DNA from: Alphaproteobacteria bacterium
GTDB lineage: Bacteria; Pseudomonadota; Alphaproteobacteria; SHVP01
DNA: 21,204 bases
Reading direction: 5' to 3'
NCBI GenBank assembly: GCA_009694165.1
Contig: SHVP01000040.1
Location: 1-21,204, forward strand
Part shown: piece after piece, positions 1-7,976 of the stretch
Position numbering within the stretch: position 1 is the stretch's first letter
Layout: each line of letters begins with the position of its first letter
Made by a program: the position numbers and the translations under genes
Notes under the pieces: model-generated
The model's input: the letters and a program-made list of their open reading frames with translations, nothing else
Told to the model about the DNA's origin: nothing
Database searches by the model: none

Positions 1-340
1 GGCCCCGTCGATAGGGACGCGAGGGACAATTTTATTCCCTAAACCACGACAAATATCCGAAAGATCCAGGACCGTGGGACCGCACTCCGGCCGACCCCAC
101 ACAATCCGACCGTTTCCTTGTGGGACGGCCTTTGGGTATTCCCGCGCCGCCGGCCGGGGAGGCACCGCAATCCGACGGGTTAGCACGATTGGGTCAAAGA
201 CAGGACTTGTGTCTTGGCGCGCCCGGAGCCACCCTCCCGCCCGACGCGGCAGTGCCTAAAATGGCCCACAGCAATTGGTCCGCGCCCAATCGGCTGATGC
301 GATGGCGTGCAAGCCCAGCCTTGCCCGCCCGGAGATATGA
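1..340. other. Upstream region with no recognisable gene
   Basis: No reading frame here has a recognisable domain, and the open frames are short shadows. No FMN-riboswitch core could be seen, although the next gene is a ribA homologue. The last bases carry the ribA ribosome binding site (GGAG at 331-334). Any promoter for the ribA operon should lie here, but no convincing -35/-10 pair was found. Confidence 0.5.
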
Positions 341-940
341 ATGTTTCAGGATACGGCGTCCACGGCTCTCCCGATCGAACTGAATGGCCGCGAAGTGTTG
401 TTCGAGGCGCATGCCTACGAAGATAAGAGCGCCTCGTATCAAGCCATGGCCTTGGTCTACCGCAAGCACGGACACACAACGGAAATCCCCCTCGTCCGCG
501 TCCATTCGGGCTGCGTGACGGGCGACATCTTTCATTCGTTGCGCTGCGACTGCCATCAACAACTCCACATGGCCCTCGAGCGCATCACGGCGAGCGAGTA
601 CGGGATCACCATTTATCTCCCGCATCACGAAGGCCGCGGTATCGGCTTGGTCAAAAAGATCAAAGCCTATGCCGAACAGGATCGCGGACTCGACACGGTG
701 GACGCCAATATTTCCATCGGCGCCCCCATCGACTCGCGCGACTACCGGTTAGCCGCCAACATCCTGAAAGACCTCAACGCTACGACCATCCGCCTGATGA
801 CGAACAACCCGCTGAAGATCGAAGCGCTTCGCGGGTTCGGCATCACGATGACCGAACAGGTGCCGCACATCGTCTCGTCGTCGCGTCACAATGCTGGGTA
901 CCTGAAGACCAAACGTGACCGCATGGCGCACACGATTTGA
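341..940 (+). CDS. ribA: GTP cyclohydrolase II (RibA family)
   Basis: This enzyme opens GTP to 2,5-diamino-6-ribosylamino-4(3H)-pyrimidinone 5'-phosphate, the first step towards riboflavin and several pyrimidine or deazapurine metabolites. The 199-residue length matches single-domain RibA (E. coli 196). The three zinc cysteines are present as C58, C69 and C71 in the VHSGCVTGD and SLRCDC motifs. The active-site Tyr (Y92 in TIYLPHHEGRG) and the KIKAYAEQD and TVDAN motifs are also conserved, and the C-terminal GYLKTKRDRM is typical. A clear GGAG sits 6 bases before the ATG. There is no fused DHBP synthase domain. Only 10 bases separate it from a RibD reductase domain, so the pair is probably co-transcribed. 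No other riboflavin genes (ribB, ribE, ribH) are nearby, so it may serve a specialised pathway rather than housekeeping riboflavin synthesis. Confidence 0.95.
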   Translation: MFQDTASTALPIELNGREVLFEAHAYEDKSASYQAMALVYRKHGHTTEIPLVRVHSGCVTGDIFHSLRCDCHQQLHMALERITASEYGITIYLPHHEGRGIGLVKKIKAYAEQDRGLDTVDANISIGAPIDSRDYRLAANILKDLNATTIRLMTNNPLKIEALRGFGITMTEQVPHIVSSSRHNAGYLKTKRDRMAHTI

Positions 941-950
941 TTGTGCTCCA

Positions 951-1694
951 ATGATAACGACGACGATGCAAGGCTCGATCACAGTGACGATGCCGGAGCC
1001 GGCCGATCTCTGCGCCTCCGTGCGGGCCGCGCCGACCGATCGGCCTTTCGTCATTGCCCAAATCGGTCAATCGCTCGACGGCCGCATCGCGACGTCGACC
1101 GGTGAGAGCCAATGGATCAATCAATCCCTGGCGCTCGACCATGTGCATCGCCTGCGAGCCACCGTCGATGCCGTCGTAGTCGGGGTCGGCACGGTCGTCG
1201 CCGACGATCCGCTCTTGAACGTGCGGCGCGTCACCGGGCGAAATCCGGCGCGCGTCGTCATCGATCCCAACGGCCGCTGTCCGATCACGGCTCGTTGCTT
1301 CAACGACGACGGCGCCCGCCGCATCATCGTGCGGTCACCCACGGCGCGATCGGCGGTGCCGGAAGGCGTCGAAGTCATCATCATGGCCAGTGACGGCCGG
1401 ACGATCCCGCCCGGCGACATCGTGGCCGCCATCTACGCCTGCGGCATCGCGACAATGTTGATCGAAGGCGGCGCCAAAACCGTCTCGCAATTTGTCGATG
1501 CCGCCGCTCTCGACCGTTTGCACGTCCTGGTCTCGCCCATTATCCTGGGCTGCGGAAAAACCGGACTTGAACTTCTCACCATCGCCAATCTCTCGCACGC
1601 CTTGCGACCAGCGACTCGCGTCCATGCCCTGACGGACGGCGACGTCTTGTTCGATTGCGACATGCGGGCGCAGCGAGACGCCGCCAAGCCATGA
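951..1694 (+). CDS. RibD C-terminal (reductase) domain protein
   Basis: A stand-alone RibD C-terminal/DHFR-like reductase of about 247 residues. It would reduce the ribose of the GTP cyclohydrolase II product, or a similar pyrimidine, with NADPH. Recognisable elements are RPFVIAQIGQSLDGRIAT, the WINQ substrate segment, VVVGVGTVVADDPLLNVR, and the nucleotide-binding TMLIEGGAKTVSQF near the C terminus. The N-terminal deaminase domain of bifunctional RibD (HAE and PCxxC zinc motifs) is absent. The start is uncertain: ATG 951, 966 and 990 are in frame and none has a strong Shine-Dalgarno. The stop overlaps the next start (ATGA at 1691-1694), which indicates translational coupling with the cytochrome b561 gene. 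Confidence 0.9.
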   Translation: MITTTMQGSITVTMPEPADLCASVRAAPTDRPFVIAQIGQSLDGRIATSTGESQWINQSLALDHVHRLRATVDAVVVGVGTVVADDPLLNVRRVTGRNPARVVIDPNGRCPITARCFNDDGARRIIVRSPTARSAVPEGVEVIIMASDGRTIPPGDIVAAIYACGIATMLIEGGAKTVSQFVDAAALDRLHVLVSPIILGCGKTGLELLTIANLSHALRPATRVHALTDGDVLFDCDMRAQRDAAKP

Positions 1695-2266
1695 CCTCCG
1701 AACCAGGCGCGTCGGGCCCATATTCCAAGACGGCGCGACGCTTTCACTGGTGGACCTTCGCGCTGATCGTCATCCAGGCGCCGGTCGGCATTGCGATGGT
1801 CTGGCGTGGCAAGAGCCTCGACATCTGGGATGCCGCGACCAACACGCTGTACGACACACATAAGCTGATCGGGTTCACGGCATTGCTGTTGATCGTCGCC
1901 CGTCTTATCTACCGCCTCGTACACGGCAGACCGGCGGACAAGCCGACGCTGGAGCCCTGGCAAAGGCGCGTCAGCCACGTCGTGCATTGGGCGATCTATG
2001 CCCTGCTGCTTACCGTCGCCCTTCTGGGCTGGTTTGGCGTGCAGCTCTTTCCGGCGCTGACGATTTTCGGCCTCTTCGACCTACCGGCGATCGTATCGCC
2101 CGATCAGGCGGCCGCGGACCGTGTCCTGGAATTGCACCGGACTATGGCATTTCTGCTACTTCTGCTGATCGGCCTGCATGTCGCGGCAGCGCTGTTCCAC
2201 TACCTGATCCGCAAGGACGGCGTTCTGCACCGCATGTGGGTGTCGGCCCCGAAGCGGACTCCCTAA
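1691..2266 (+). CDS. Cytochrome b561 family membrane protein
   Basis: A 191-residue, four-helix integral membrane protein of the bacterial cytochrome b561 / Ni-Fe-hydrogenase b-type family, which carries b hemes and moves electrons across the inner membrane. Candidate heme histidines occur where expected: RFHWW near residue 19, YDTHKLIG, VVHWAIYALL, VLELHRTMAF and IGLHVAAALFH. Hydrophobic segments surround each. The ATG at 1691 overlaps the stop of the reductase gene, which supports this start over an upstream in-frame one at 1655. Coupling to a pyrimidine reductase gene is unusual and suggests the metabolite pathway may have a membrane redox step, but that is inference. Confidence 0.9.
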   Translation: MTSEPGASGPYSKTARRFHWWTFALIVIQAPVGIAMVWRGKSLDIWDAATNTLYDTHKLIGFTALLLIVARLIYRLVHGRPADKPTLEPWQRRVSHVVHWAIYALLLTVALLGWFGVQLFPALTIFGLFDLPAIVSPDQAAADRVLELHRTMAFLLLLLIGLHVAAALFHYLIRKDGVLHRMWVSAPKRTP

Positions 2267-2281
2267 CCGACCATTTGCTGA

Positions 2282-3121
2282 TCAAGACGCGCCGGGTAGT
2301 GCCAGCGTATCGATGTGTCCCACCACGCCGCCGGTGCGAACGACGCGGCTCCAGTCGGTCAACGTCGCGCTGTCGACACGCTGGGTTTCGGCCACAGCCC
2401 CTGCCGTTCCATCGGCAAGCGCGCGAACCAAAGCAGCGTCATCGGAACCTAAGCGCCAGGGCGAAGGACCTTCGGTCGCGGCGTAGGCATGCCGCTCGAA
2501 GGCTGATTTCAAGAAGCGTCCCGCGTCCGGTCCGGCCGCCACACCGAAGCCCTTGTCGGTTTTCTGATGTGCGATGAACGCATCGTGCATCTGTCCATCG
2601 GCGGGGTGCCCAGGCGTCCACGTTTGCACGCCATCGAACGACAGCACGGTGTAGAACGCCGCCTTGCGACGAGCGACCGCGGCAGCGCAACCTTCGATAA
2701 AACGCGCCGAACACAGGTCGAACAGCGACGACGCTGTCACCAGGTCGGGAGCTTTGCCGAGAACGTCATCGAGACCCCTCATTAAATCGGCTTGCCGAAA
2801 GCGGACCGAAATTTGCCGGCCGCCTTTGTGCAAGACCAATTCGTCCGGCGTCGCTTGCGCGCGGTCGGACCAAGCGCTCAACCGGGCGCGGGCCGCGTGC
2901 AGCAGCAGCGGATCGTAGTCGACCAGGGTCCAGCGTTGACGCTCGCCAAGCAGCGCGGCGGTGGCGCGAAGGTTAGCACCGGTGCCGGAGCCAAGATCGA
3001 CAACCGTAATCTCAGTTTTTGATCCAAGCCGGTCAGCGAGCGCACGGGCCACGCCGGCGTCCCGCGATCGCGCGTCGACCGGCTCGCGCAGATCCAGCCA
3101 GTCGGTCGAGAACCCGCTCAT
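2282..3121 (-). CDS. Class I SAM-dependent methyltransferase
   Basis: A 279-residue Rossmann-fold methyltransferase. SAM-binding motif I is VDLGSGTGAN at residues 41-50, and the acidic motif II is VDYD at 67-70. A later LVTASSLFDL segment fits motif IV. The frame stays open upstream, but ATG 3121 overlaps the stop of the glycosyltransferase (ATGA), and the glycosyltransferase needs the upstream bases, so this start is preferred. It is the last gene of a four-gene minus-strand operon. Its 3' end faces the cytochrome b561 gene with only 15 bases between. The substrate cannot be read from the sequence; the context suggests a pyrimidine/pteridine-derived or glycosylated product. Confidence 0.88.
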   Translation of the reverse strand: MSGFSTDWLDLREPVDARSRDAGVARALADRLGSKTEITVVDLGSGTGANLRATAALLGERQRWTLVDYDPLLLHAARARLSAWSDRAQATPDELVLHKGGRQISVRFRQADLMRGLDDVLGKAPDLVTASSLFDLCSARFIEGCAAAVARRKAAFYTVLSFDGVQTWTPGHPADGQMHDAFIAHQKTDKGFGVAAGPDAGRFLKSAFERHAYAATEGPSPWRLGSDDAALVRALADGTAGAVAETQRVDSATLTDWSRVVRTGGVVGHIDTLALPGAS

Positions 3122-4167
3122 GGCGCGATGTCCGACAGAACCTTGGCGATGCGCCCCGCCGTGGCATCCCATCGGGTCAGGAACTGAGCGGCGTCCCAGG
3201 CCCCATCGGCGAGTTGCTTTCGGGTTGCGGGCTCCACGATGACGCGGCGAAGCGCCGCCGCCAGATCGTCCGACCGTCCCGGTGCGACTTTGATCGCGGC
3301 ACTGTCCGGCAACACTTCGGCAGAAGCCCCAGCGGTCGTGCAGACGATCGGGAGACCACTGGCCAAAGCCTCGGTCAGCACCATCCCGAAGCCCTCGAAA
3401 TGCGACGCCATGACGAACACGTCCGCACCCGCATATAGGCCTGCCAATGGTTCGGTATCGACGGCGCCGAGCATCGTGATCCGACCGGAAAGCCCGTGCT
3501 CGGCGATCTTGCGGTCGAGATCGCGCGCCGTCGCCGAATTGCGGTCTCTCGATCCCGCGATCGTCAGACGCCAATCGAGATCCTTCAGCGTCGACAACGC
3601 CGCGATCAAAACATCGTAGCCCTTCCGCGGAATGACAGATCCGACGGCCAGCAGGTGCAGGGCTCCGCCACCCGAGCCCGCGGCGCGCGACGCCGGATCC
3701 GTGCCAGGCTCGGCCACGGTGATGCGGTTGCCCGGCACAGCGAAATCAGCGACCAGGATCTTGGCCGTCGCAGCGCTGGTCACGATCACACGCCGCGCCG
3801 TGCTGAGGGCCGCCGTCTCGAGCCGCTTCAACTCGGCCTGGCGGGCCGCGCTCAATCCGCCTTCCAGACACAACGGATGATGAACCAGAGCGACGAGAGG
3901 ACGTTCGATGCGACGGAGCACATCGAACGGGATCGCCCCGAAGGCCAGGCCGTCAAACAACACGACGGACGACGGTGGCGTCCGGTTGCAAAGCGCCACC
4001 GCTTTTTCAAGGTCCGCGGACGCCGAATTCGGATAGATGGCCGGGAGCGCCAGATGCGTCACCGCCACGCCACAGGCCGGAAGCAGCACCATCACCCGTC
4101 GATCGTAGGCGTAGCCGCCGGTCGGTTGCTCGATGTCGCCAGGGATTGCGAAGGAAGCGTGGGTCAC
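3118..4167 (-). CDS. Glycosyltransferase family 4-like protein
   Basis: A 349-residue GT-B fold glycosyltransferase of the GT4/group-1 family, which moves a sugar from a nucleotide-sugar donor to an unknown acceptor. The C-terminal domain shows the typical start AVGSVIPRKGYDVLI (about 175-189) and the donor-binding HFEGFGMVLTEALASG (257-271), with the EX7E glutamates at 258 and 266. The N-terminal domain holds the acceptor site and is less conserved. There is no signal peptide or membrane helix, so it is cytoplasmic. It starts 3 bases after the PTPS-like gene and overlaps the methyltransferase by 4 bases, so all are one operon. Its place beside pterin-type genes suggests a small-molecule acceptor rather than a polysaccharide. 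Confidence 0.9.
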   Translation of the reverse strand: MTHASFAIPGDIEQPTGGYAYDRRVMVLLPACGVAVTHLALPAIYPNSASADLEKAVALCNRTPPSSVVLFDGLAFGAIPFDVLRRIERPLVALVHHPLCLEGGLSAARQAELKRLETAALSTARRVIVTSAATAKILVADFAVPGNRITVAEPGTDPASRAAGSGGGALHLLAVGSVIPRKGYDVLIAALSTLKDLDWRLTIAGSRDRNSATARDLDRKIAEHGLSGRITMLGAVDTEPLAGLYAGADVFVMASHFEGFGMVLTEALASGLPIVCTTAGASAEVLPDSAAIKVAPGRSDDLAAALRRVIVEPATRKQLADGAWDAAQFLTRWDATAGRIAKVLSDIAP

Positions 4168-4170
4168 GGG

Positions 4171-4575
4171 TCAGGCTTTGATCGATCCCTCGAACCACGC
4201 CCGCGCCAGATCGGTTTCGTGCAACGTGACTTTGATCTTGGCGAGGCCCTTGCCGTGTTCGCCGAGAGCCCCATCTCGGGCGGCCTTGGCCATGGCATCG
4301 AAGACATGACGGCACAAGAACTCCGTCGTCGTCAGCGTGCCTTTAAAGGCGGGTAGATCGTCGAGGTTCTTGTAGGCCAGCGGCTTGAGGGTCTTGCCAA
4401 GCACATCGAGTGCCGCGCCGATGTCGACGACGATGTTTTCACGGGTCAACGATTCACGAAAGAACGCGACATCGACCACGAAGGTGGCACCATGCATGCC
4501 CTGCGCCGGACCGAACAGCGGGTCGGGCAAACTATGGGCGATCATGATCCGGTCGCGAACTTCAACGGCGTACAT
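4171..4575 (-). CDS. PTPS/QueD-like protein with altered active site
   Basis: A 134-residue member of the 6-pyruvoyl-tetrahydropterin synthase / 6-carboxy-tetrahydropterin synthase fold. Shared features are IAHSL (H14), MHGATF (H28), the NIVVDIGAALDVL strand-helix (47-59), TTEFLCRHVFDAM (83-95) and the C-terminal VTLHET with the pterin-anchoring Glu (E120). Several catalytic features of true QueD/PTPS are missing: the third zinc histidine (HGH) is Ala30, no Cys precedes the HG motif, and the DHH/LN catalytic region reads AYKNLDD (67-73). It may therefore do different chemistry or only bind a pterin-like ligand. It sits between a dehydrogenase (26-base gap) and a glycosyltransferase (3-base gap) in one operon. 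Confidence 0.82.
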   Translation of the reverse strand: MYAVEVRDRIMIAHSLPDPLFGPAQGMHGATFVVDVAFFRESLTRENIVVDIGAALDVLGKTLKPLAYKNLDDLPAFKGTLTTTEFLCRHVFDAMAKAARDGALGEHGKGLAKIKVTLHETDLARAWFEGSIKA

Positions 4576-4601
4576 TCGTGCGGTTCCCCGAAGTGGCGTT
4601 T

Positions 4602-5621
4602 CTATGATGACGGAATGGAATAGCGCAGAACCGGCGCGAGAGCCCGGCTCTCGGCGGCGAGAAGACGTGGAAGCGCGGCGGGCGCTTCGTCGAACGCGAC
4701 CTCGTTGGTGATGAGGTCATCGAGGACCGGATCTTGCAGCAACGCCAGAGCGGCTTCGAGACGACGCCGATAGGTCCAGCGCGGCCGATGCCCCGCCGAC
4801 ACTTGCCCGACCTGCGACGAGACCAGCCGCAACCGCTGACTGTGAAACGCGCCGCCGAGAGGAACCGAGACGTTCGTCGCGCCGTACCACGACAGATCGA
4901 CAATTGCCGCTTCCAGGCCTCCCGCCGCCAGCGACGTCGTAAGACCGGCCGCCGTCGCCGAAGTATGGACCACGACATCGGCGCCGGATGCGGCGCCGTG
5001 GTTCGACTGCTCCGTCAAAAATCCTGCGCCCAGACGCTCGACAATGGTCCGGCGTTCCGCGACCGGGTCGATCACCGTGACCTCAGCGCCGGGCAAGCGG
5101 GCTGCTAGGTAGGCAACCAGCAATCCGACGATTCCGGCTCCGACGACAATGATCCGATCGGCCGGAGCGGCCCCGGAATCCCAAAGCGCGTTGAGCGCCG
5201 TCTCCATATTCGCCGCCAAGGTAGCGCGTCGCATCGGAAGCCCGTCGGGCAGCGGCACGACACGCTCGGCCGGAACCTGAAACACGTCCTGATGGGGATG
5301 GAGGCAAAAAACCCCGCGTCCTAGGAGTTCCTTCGGGCCCGCCTCGACGACGCCTACGGCGGCGTATCCATATTTGACGGGGAACGGAAAGGCGCCGTCC
5401 TGCAAAGGGGCACGCATCCGTTTGACCTCGCTGTCCGGGATCAGGCCGTTGAGAACCAAGCGCTCGGTCCCCCGGCTGACGCCGCTGAAATGGGTCCTGA
5501 CCCGCACGGCTTCGGAGACCAGGGACGGCAACTCGGCCGAGCGGATTTCGACAATCCCTTTCCCGGCGTACCAGATCGAGCGGGCAATCGGCATCTTGTC
5601 GGCCGACCGTCCTGTCATCAT
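4602..5621 (-). CDS. MDR-family (alcohol dehydrogenase-like) oxidoreductase
   Basis: A medium-chain dehydrogenase/reductase of 339 residues. The nucleotide-binding Rossmann motif VVGAGIVGLLVA is at about 159-170, followed by VTVIDPVAERR. The N-terminal GroES-like part contains HFSGVSRGTERLVLNG (44-59) and KYGYAAVGVVEAGP. In classical zinc enzymes a Cys and a GHE motif bind catalytic zinc; here a Ser and KYGYAAVG stand in those places and no four-Cys structural lobe is seen, so the enzyme is probably zinc-independent despite its family name. BchC-like and glucose/threonine dehydrogenase-like proteins are relatives. ATG 5621 (or 5618) follows AAGG at a good distance, so the longer in-frame extension is rejected. 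It is the first gene of the four-gene operon and is divergent from opgH. Confidence 0.88.
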   Translation of the reverse strand: MMTGRSADKMPIARSIWYAGKGIVEIRSAELPSLVSEAVRVRTHFSGVSRGTERLVLNGLIPDSEVKRMRAPLQDGAFPFPVKYGYAAVGVVEAGPKELLGRGVFCLHPHQDVFQVPAERVVPLPDGLPMRRATLAANMETALNALWDSGAAPADRIIVVGAGIVGLLVAYLAARLPGAEVTVIDPVAERRTIVERLGAGFLTEQSNHGAASGADVVVHTSATAAGLTTSLAAGGLEAAIVDLSWYGATNVSVPLGGAFHSQRLRLVSSQVGQVSAGHRPRWTYRRRLEAALALLQDPVLDDLITNEVAFDEAPAALPRLLAAESRALAPVLRYSIPSS

Positions 5622-5716
5622 GTTCGTGCCTTCGTTAGAGTGCAGATGCTCGGCCCCTTCATATCCCCGATACCATGACCCAACACCCCATGCGGCCATC
5701 GTTCCAGGGCTGACGG

Positions 5717-7483
5717 ATGAGCCTTACGACACCCACCGGCGTCCAGTCCATGGCCGTCCTTACACGGCGGCGTTGGTTGGTGGTCGCCTTGAATGTCTCG
5801 ACCTACGCCATCTTAATGATGGTCGCGGCTCACGTCGCCGCCGCCGGTGGATGGACCCTCGTGGACATAGCCATGGTCGCGGCCTTCGCGACCGCACTGC
5901 CATGGACGGTGCTGGGCTTCTGGAACTCGGTGATCGGGCTGTGGCTGTTACACATCGCGCCACGTCCCATGGACTTGGTCGCGCCTTATGCGATCGCGGG
6001 GACGGAGGCGACTGCCCTCGGCATCAAGACCGCCATTCTGATGACGCTCCGCAACGAGCCCCCGGCCCGCGTCTTCCGGCGGCTGCGCATCTTGAAGACC
6101 AGCCTGGATGCCACCGGAACCGGCGAACACTTCAGCTATTTCCTCTTGAGCGACACCAACGATCCGGACGTCGCCGCGGCCGAAGAACGCGAGACGGACG
6201 CCTGGAAGCGCGAGGTCGGAGCAGCCGAAGCGGGCCGCATCACCTATCGGCGCCGCACGATCAACACCGGATTCAAAGCTGGCAACCTGCGGGACTTCTG
6301 CGACCGCTGGGGCGCCGACTACGAACTGATGCTGCCCCTCGATGCCGATAGCCTGATGTCCGGGGATGTCATCGTGCGACTGACCCACATGATGCAGACT
6401 CATTCTAAGCTCGGCATTCTGCAAAGCCTGGTGGTCGGCATGCCGTCGTCCAGTGCCTTCGCCCGAATGTTCCAGTTCGGGATGCGTCACGGCATGCGCA
6501 CCTACACCATGGGACAGGCCTGGTGGACGGCGGATTGCGGACCTTACTGGGGACACAACGCGATGGTTCGCATCGCTCCGTTCAAGGCGGCCTGCAATCT
6601 ACCGATCCTGCCCGGAGAGCCCCCGCTCGGCGGACACGTGCTGTCCCACGATCAGGTCGAAGCAACCTTGATGCGGCGCGCCGGTTTTGAAGTCCGAGTC
6701 CTGCCGGACGAGGTTGGCTCCTGGGAGGAGAACCCGCCGACCATTCTCGATTTCGCCAAACGCGACGTGCGCTGGTGCCAAGGGAACATCCAGTATCTCC
6801 GGCTGCTCGATATTCCCGGTCTCTTGCCGGTAAGCCGCTTCCAGCTAGTCTGGGCGATCCTGATGTTTCTCGGCGTTCCCGCCTGGACCCTGATGATTGC
6901 TTTGGCGCCGTTTGCCGCATGGCAAGCGCAAGGAAACGCCGCATTTCCGACAAACGTCGCCGCTAGTCTCTACGTCACATTCCTGGTGATGTATCTGTCG
7001 CCCAAAATCGCCGGCCTGATCGATGTCATGCTGCGGTCCAATGAGACCCATCGCTATGGCGGCAGGGCTTGGTTCCTGCTGTCCGCCGCCCTGGAATTCG
7101 TGTCCTCATTTCTGCAAAGCGCGATTTCCACCTTCGGTACGACGATCTTCATGATCGGGCTGATGTTCGGCCGGTCGGTGGTCTGGGGCGGACAATCGCG
7201 CGACGCCTACGGCCTTTCTTGGGCAACTGCCGCCAAGACACTCTGGCCGCAAACCCTGTTCGGCGTCGCCGTCTGCGGAGCGCTCTATGTGATCGAGCCA
7301 GCCGTGCTGTGGTGGAGTCTGCCGGTGACGCTTGGCTACGTTATTGCCGTGCCGTTCGCGGTTGTCACGGCATCACCGGCGTTGGGCTGCGCGTTTAAGA
7401 AATGGGGCATCGCCGGCATTCCGGAAGACTTCGCACCGCCCCCCGAACTGAAAGCGGCGCTGAATAGCGGACATGCGACGTAA
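5717..7483 (+). CDS. opgH: OpgH/MdoH-like glucans glucosyltransferase
   Basis: A 588-residue membrane glycosyltransferase (GT2) of the OpgH/MdoH family, which polymerises UDP-glucose into the backbone of osmoregulated periplasmic glucans. Two N-terminal helices (about 20-40 and 55-80) precede the cytoplasmic catalytic domain. That domain carries LSDTND (144-149), NTGFKAGN (183-190), LPLDADS with the DAD triad (209-211), GHNAMVR (279-285), LSHDQVE (309-315) and the R/Q-x-x-R-W motif RDVRWCQGN (349-357). Several helices follow. It is shorter than E. coli OpgH (847) but similar to alphaproteobacterial forms. No opgG neighbour is visible, which is unusual. The start could also be ATG 5750. It is divergent from the dehydrogenase operon with about 95 bases between. 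Confidence 0.92.
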   Translation: MSLTTPTGVQSMAVLTRRRWLVVALNVSTYAILMMVAAHVAAAGGWTLVDIAMVAAFATALPWTVLGFWNSVIGLWLLHIAPRPMDLVAPYAIAGTEATALGIKTAILMTLRNEPPARVFRRLRILKTSLDATGTGEHFSYFLLSDTNDPDVAAAEERETDAWKREVGAAEAGRITYRRRTINTGFKAGNLRDFCDRWGADYELMLPLDADSLMSGDVIVRLTHMMQTHSKLGILQSLVVGMPSSSAFARMFQFGMRHGMRTYTMGQAWWTADCGPYWGHNAMVRIAPFKAACNLPILPGEPPLGGHVLSHDQVEATLMRRAGFEVRVLPDEVGSWEENPPTILDFAKRDVRWCQGNIQYLRLLDIPGLLPVSRFQLVWAILMFLGVPAWTLMIALAPFAAWQAQGNAAFPTNVAASLYVTFLVMYLSPKIAGLIDVMLRSNETHRYGGRAWFLLSAALEFVSSFLQSAISTFGTTIFMIGLMFGRSVVWGGQSRDAYGLSWATAAKTLWPQTLFGVAVCGALYVIEPAVLWWSLPVTLGYVIAVPFAVVTASPALGCAFKKWGIAGIPEDFAPPPELKAALNSGHAT

Positions 7484-7511
7484 GGAATCGGAGTTGGGCT
7501 CCCGATCCTTA
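7481..7511 (+). terminator. Imperfect hairpin after opgH
   Basis: Arms at 7481-7493 and 7499-7511 form a stem with a small internal mismatch around a 5-base loop, starting at the opgH stop codon. No long T-run follows, so this is a weak intrinsic terminator at best. Confidence 0.4.
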
Positions 7512-7738
7512 TTCCGCCCGGTCAGGAAAATTCTGAACCGCGCCTCGGCATTTGGACGAATTGACGATCAATAGCCTGGTGCGCTTGCATCGACGCATGA
7601 CAACGGCCCGGGCACCATCGCGCAAGGAATAGGCGGAAGACTCCGCCCTTCCATGGCGGCATCAGCCGACCGACCGCTTGGTTGCCATGAACGCAAGCCT
7701 CTGCGGCAACGCGTAGCGCCTGCGTTCGAAAGTATGGG

Positions 7739-7975
7739 GTGGCAGATCAAGCGTCACCAAAGCTTCGCAGCGATGTTCACAGACGTTCTGGCGGGCGCTG
7801 CAAGTGCACAAGCGACTCATGCCGCCACCACACCGATCGCTGTCCCCGGATGTTGCATGGGGATTGGGTCGTGCACCCCGTCTCGGAGAATGGGTCCTAT
7901 GGGTTGGATGACGTGATCGGCGTTTGCCCGGCCTGTCACCGCAACCTGTCGGCCGGATCGCGGCGTCTGCACTAA
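7739..7975 (+). CDS. Small HNH-like / zinc-binding protein
   Basis: A 78-residue cysteine/histidine-rich protein starting with GTG. It has C21-x-C23, C28, H30/H31 and C35, then a conserved GDWVVH (41-46, H46) and a C63-x-x-C66-H67 knuckle in DVIGVCPACHRN. This spacing resembles small HNH-type zinc domains, in which metal-binding cysteines frame a beta-beta-alpha fold. The conserved tail argues that the frame is real rather than a shadow, although the Shine-Dalgarno is weak. It is isolated between opgH and the FAD oxidoreductase. Function is unknown; nuclease activity is not proven by the motif. Confidence 0.55.
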   Translation: MADQASPKLRSDVHRRSGGRCKCTSDSCRHHTDRCPRMLHGDWVVHPVSENGSYGLDDVIGVCPACHRNLSAGSRRLH

Positions 7976-7976
7976 G

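Noticed and set aside
1..340. FMN riboswitch before the ribA homologue
   Set aside because: The conserved core segments of the FMN aptamer are not visible.
3122..3574. N-terminal extension of the methyltransferase frame
   Set aside because: It lies inside the glycosyltransferase gene, and the ATGA overlap at 3118-3121 gives a natural start.
7632..7647. Perfect GGCGGA/TCCGCC hairpin as a terminator
   Set aside because: The 6-pair stem lacks a following T-run on either strand and is not next to a gene end.
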